Assembly (NCBI RefSeq): GCF_900101045.1 | Contig: NZ_FNFN01000004.1 | Location: 434,001-498,000, forward strand | Direction: 5' to 3' | Source of the DNA: Nocardioides sp. YR527 | GTDB taxonomy: Bacteria; Actinomycetota; Actinomycetes; Propionibacteriales; Nocardioidaceae | Length of the DNA: 64,000 bases | Shown: positions 62,366 through 64,000 of the stretch, piece by piece | Layout: each line of letters starts with the position of its first letter | Position numbering within the stretch: position 1 is the stretch's first letter | The notes under the pieces: generated by a model | What the model was told of the DNA's origin: nothing | The model's database searches: none | The model's input: only the letters and a program-made list of their open reading frames with translations | Program-made: the position numbers and the translations under genes

Positions 62366-62595
62366 CACGTCTCGTCTCCGATACTGAACGGGCAAGCCCC
62401 ATGCCCTCCTTCACCCGGCGCATCGGCCGCCGTGACGTCAACATCTGTGTTGGCAAGGCATGAGATGACCTGCTTCGCAGGCAATCGGTCTTCCTCGGGC
62501 CCGACCCAGGGCTCCTCGCGGATGCGATCGTTGAGCCGCGCAGGGCTCGGTCCCAGCATGCGGTCCAAACGCTCGCCGCGCAGCGTGAGTTCCAT
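62365..62595 (-). CDS. Small protein coupled to the TrlF-like gene
   Basis: A ~76-residue frame from ATG 62595 (an upstream ATG at 62634 is also possible) starting MELTLRGERLDRMLG, ending SIGDET. Its TGA overlaps the TrlF ATG by one base (TGATG), so it is likely real and co-translated. No family recognised. It may be a regulator or partner of the ATPase; this is inferred from coupling only. Confidence 0.5.
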   Translation of the reverse strand: MELTLRGERLDRMLGPSPARLNDRIREEPWVGPEEDRLPAKQVISCLANTDVDVTAADAPGEGGHGACPFSIGDET

Positions 62596-62753
62596 GCAAC
62601 TGTTGTAGCGCACATGGAAGACGGCGGGAGGCATCTCGCCGCAACTGCCTGACGAGCCCGTGGACATCGATCAGTGCTCGCGAGATGGGACTCCCCCTGG
62701 GACAGCGCATCGCCACACCCTGGTTCGTCGGTGCTCACTGCTAGAACTGTCCT

Positions 62754-63938
62754 ATGAGCAAGGATCCTCAGCCGTGCCGGTTCAAGAACGTGAGCCCCGC
62801 GGCCAAACAGATCCTCGCGGTCGGAGAATCAGATCGCTACGAGTTCAAGCGCGACGTCGATGCGGTCACCCCGAAACTCCTCGCGGGACTGGCGAACTGG
62901 GTGTCCCTCGATCCGGAGCGCGACGCTGCTCACTTGCTGGTAGGCGTCGATGAGACCGAAGACAAGGACACCGGTCTCGTCTACGGCGTGCCGTGCGGGC
63001 TGGCGAAGGGACTCGACAAAGCCGTCGCGCGTATTCAAGACATGGCGAGCAAGACCCGACCGATCCCAGTAGACGTCCGCATCGTCGAGGAAGGCGTCGA
63101 AGAACCTACGCCGTTCATCCGAGTCGAGATCCGACCGACAATGGCTCCGCATTTCGACGACGAGGGGCGCCGCCAAACCAGGCAGGGTCGATCCACTCGT
63201 GCACTCACCGATGACGAGTTACTCGGCATCTACCTTGATCGGGAGGCGGGGAGTTTCGCGACGCGTTTCCGACAGACAACGACGGAGTTGCAGTCAGCGG
63301 TTGGCGCGGTCGGTAGTCAGGTCGACCAGATCGCCGACGCCATCGAGAAGAACATCGCCAAGCCAATCGAACGAATGACTGCGACCGCGGCCGAAGCTGC
63401 AGATGCCGCTCATTCCGCAGCCTCGTCCGCCGACTCAGCCGAAGCAGCAGCAGGCTCGGTGTCGTATGAGGTCGAGGATGTCCAGCGGCTGGTCAAGGAC
63501 CTTCATCGCGTGGTCGAGCAGATCCAGGACGAGGACCCGCAGAGCCTCGCATCCCGCGTTATCTCGTCGCGCCGGAAGATCTGGTGGGCCTTCACCGTGG
63601 ATACATTCGAGCACACCTCTCTCCGAGCGACGCGCCTCGCGAAGGAGTTGCGCGACCTGCTTCAAGGCGACGTCGCCATCGACGCCGGCCACAACGCCTG
63701 GGAGCTTGGCCTCTGGGAGGCTCTCCTCGGTGAACGCAAAGCCAGGGACAAGGGGCGTGGAACGCAGAAGTGGTGGGGCGGCGTGGTGAAGGAAATCCCC
63801 AAGCTCATGGAGAGGCCGCAGTACGGCCCACCGAGCTTGCCCGATCTCCATGCGGCGATCCGGGCCGACATCGATCATGAGGTAGACGACTCCGACAGCG
63901 TGACGAACCAGTTCCGCGCCCTCATCGACGAGGACTGA
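62754..63938 (+). CDS. AlbA_2 (Schlafen-type) domain protein with coiled-coil
   Basis: A 394-residue protein. The N-terminal AlbA_2/divergent-AAA_4-type domain (~18-160) has GESDRYEFKRDVD (E25, E30), ANWVSLD (N48) and LLVGVDETE. A coiled or Ala-rich helix (~180-260) and a helical C-terminal domain follow. Such domains occur in Schlafen-like nucleases and regulators. Divergent from the TrlF pair, with 158 bases between; likely part of the same island. Confidence 0.8.
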   Translation: MSKDPQPCRFKNVSPAAKQILAVGESDRYEFKRDVDAVTPKLLAGLANWVSLDPERDAAHLLVGVDETEDKDTGLVYGVPCGLAKGLDKAVARIQDMASKTRPIPVDVRIVEEGVEEPTPFIRVEIRPTMAPHFDDEGRRQTRQGRSTRALTDDELLGIYLDREAGSFATRFRQTTTELQSAVGAVGSQVDQIADAIEKNIAKPIERMTATAAEAADAAHSAASSADSAEAAAGSVSYEVEDVQRLVKDLHRVVEQIQDEDPQSLASRVISSRRKIWWAFTVDTFEHTSLRATRLAKELRDLLQGDVAIDAGHNAWELGLWEALLGERKARDKGRGTQKWWGGVVKEIPKLMERPQYGPPSLPDLHAAIRADIDHEVDDSDSVTNQFRALIDED

Positions 63939-64000
63939 CCCCCTCATCATGCGGACGCCGCCGAATGCTCGAAGCCGCCACCTCCGCGCAGACTGAAGCT

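Overview
The window comes from a chromosome of a high-G+C actinobacterium. GTG starts are frequent, codon third positions are strongly G/C, and genes are packed with 1-4 nt overlaps. The gene set (DosRS-type dormancy genes, an AlkB-rubredoxin fusion with a PucR-type regulator, many TetR regulators) would fit Nocardioidaceae or a relative. That placement is an inference from gene content, not a phylogeny. No rRNA, tRNA or CRISPR array was seen.

Region 1 (1-30.9 kb) looks like one large hypoxia/dormancy (DosR-type) gene cluster. It holds the regulator pair itself: a NarL-type DosR (7376-8044) and a GAF-GAF histidine kinase resembling DosS (8087-9838), whose histidine 149 sits at the haem-ligand position. 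Around it are classic DosR-regulon products: a PfkB sugar kinase, an Hsp20, an Acg-type nitroreductase, a flavodoxin, a DUF4389 protein, four two-domain universal stress proteins, a PNPOx-like flavin protein, zinc alcohol dehydrogenases, PEP synthase, and a GNAT-acyl-CoA synthetase. A palindrome related to the mycobacterial DosR box (core GGACCWWGGTCC) recurs upstream of many of these genes. Five sites are perfect or within one mismatch and six are weaker, so the cluster is probably one regulon. A copper-handling block sits inside it (SHOCT protein, multicopper oxidase, Cu P-type ATPase, OmpR-type regulator and kinase), with a triple direct repeat in its divergent promoter. A SulP transporter follows.

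Region 2 (30.9-35.5 kb) is an alkane-oxidation operon: NAD(P)H-rubredoxin/ferredoxin reductase, a three-cysteine [3Fe-4S]-type ferredoxin and an AlkB-rubredoxin fusion, preceded by a PucR/CdaR-type regulator and an 18-bp dyad. Region 3 (35.7-43.7 kb) holds small regulated detoxification units. A MarR-controlled set (NADP oxidoreductase, VOC, MhqD-like hydrolase, DoxX) resembles the Bacillus MhqR quinone regulon. A TetR/DUF2236 pair follows, then an MFS-membrane protein-GNAT-TetR operon with three matching operator copies, then dodecin.

Region 4 (43.7-54.7 kb) is mixed metabolism: Lrp with a PLP sulfur-amino-acid lyase, a membrane coiled-coil protein, a PD-(D/E)XK nuclease-like protein, a remnant of a nucleotidyltransferase, a FEN-like 5'-3' exonuclease coupled to zwf, an arginase-family hydrolase, a HAD phosphatase with TetR, and a class IV aminotransferase followed by an XRE-SUMF1 fusion.

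Region 5 (54.7-64 kb) has visibly lower G+C and looks acquired. It starts with decayed genes (a membrane protein with one in-frame TGA and a recombinase-like HTH remnant). It then carries a HEPN-like protein, a DUF4935-type PIN nuclease, a TrlF-like PHP-ABC ATPase with a coupled small protein, and a divergent AlbA_2/Schlafen-type protein. This is the best candidate in the window for an uncharacterised defence system.
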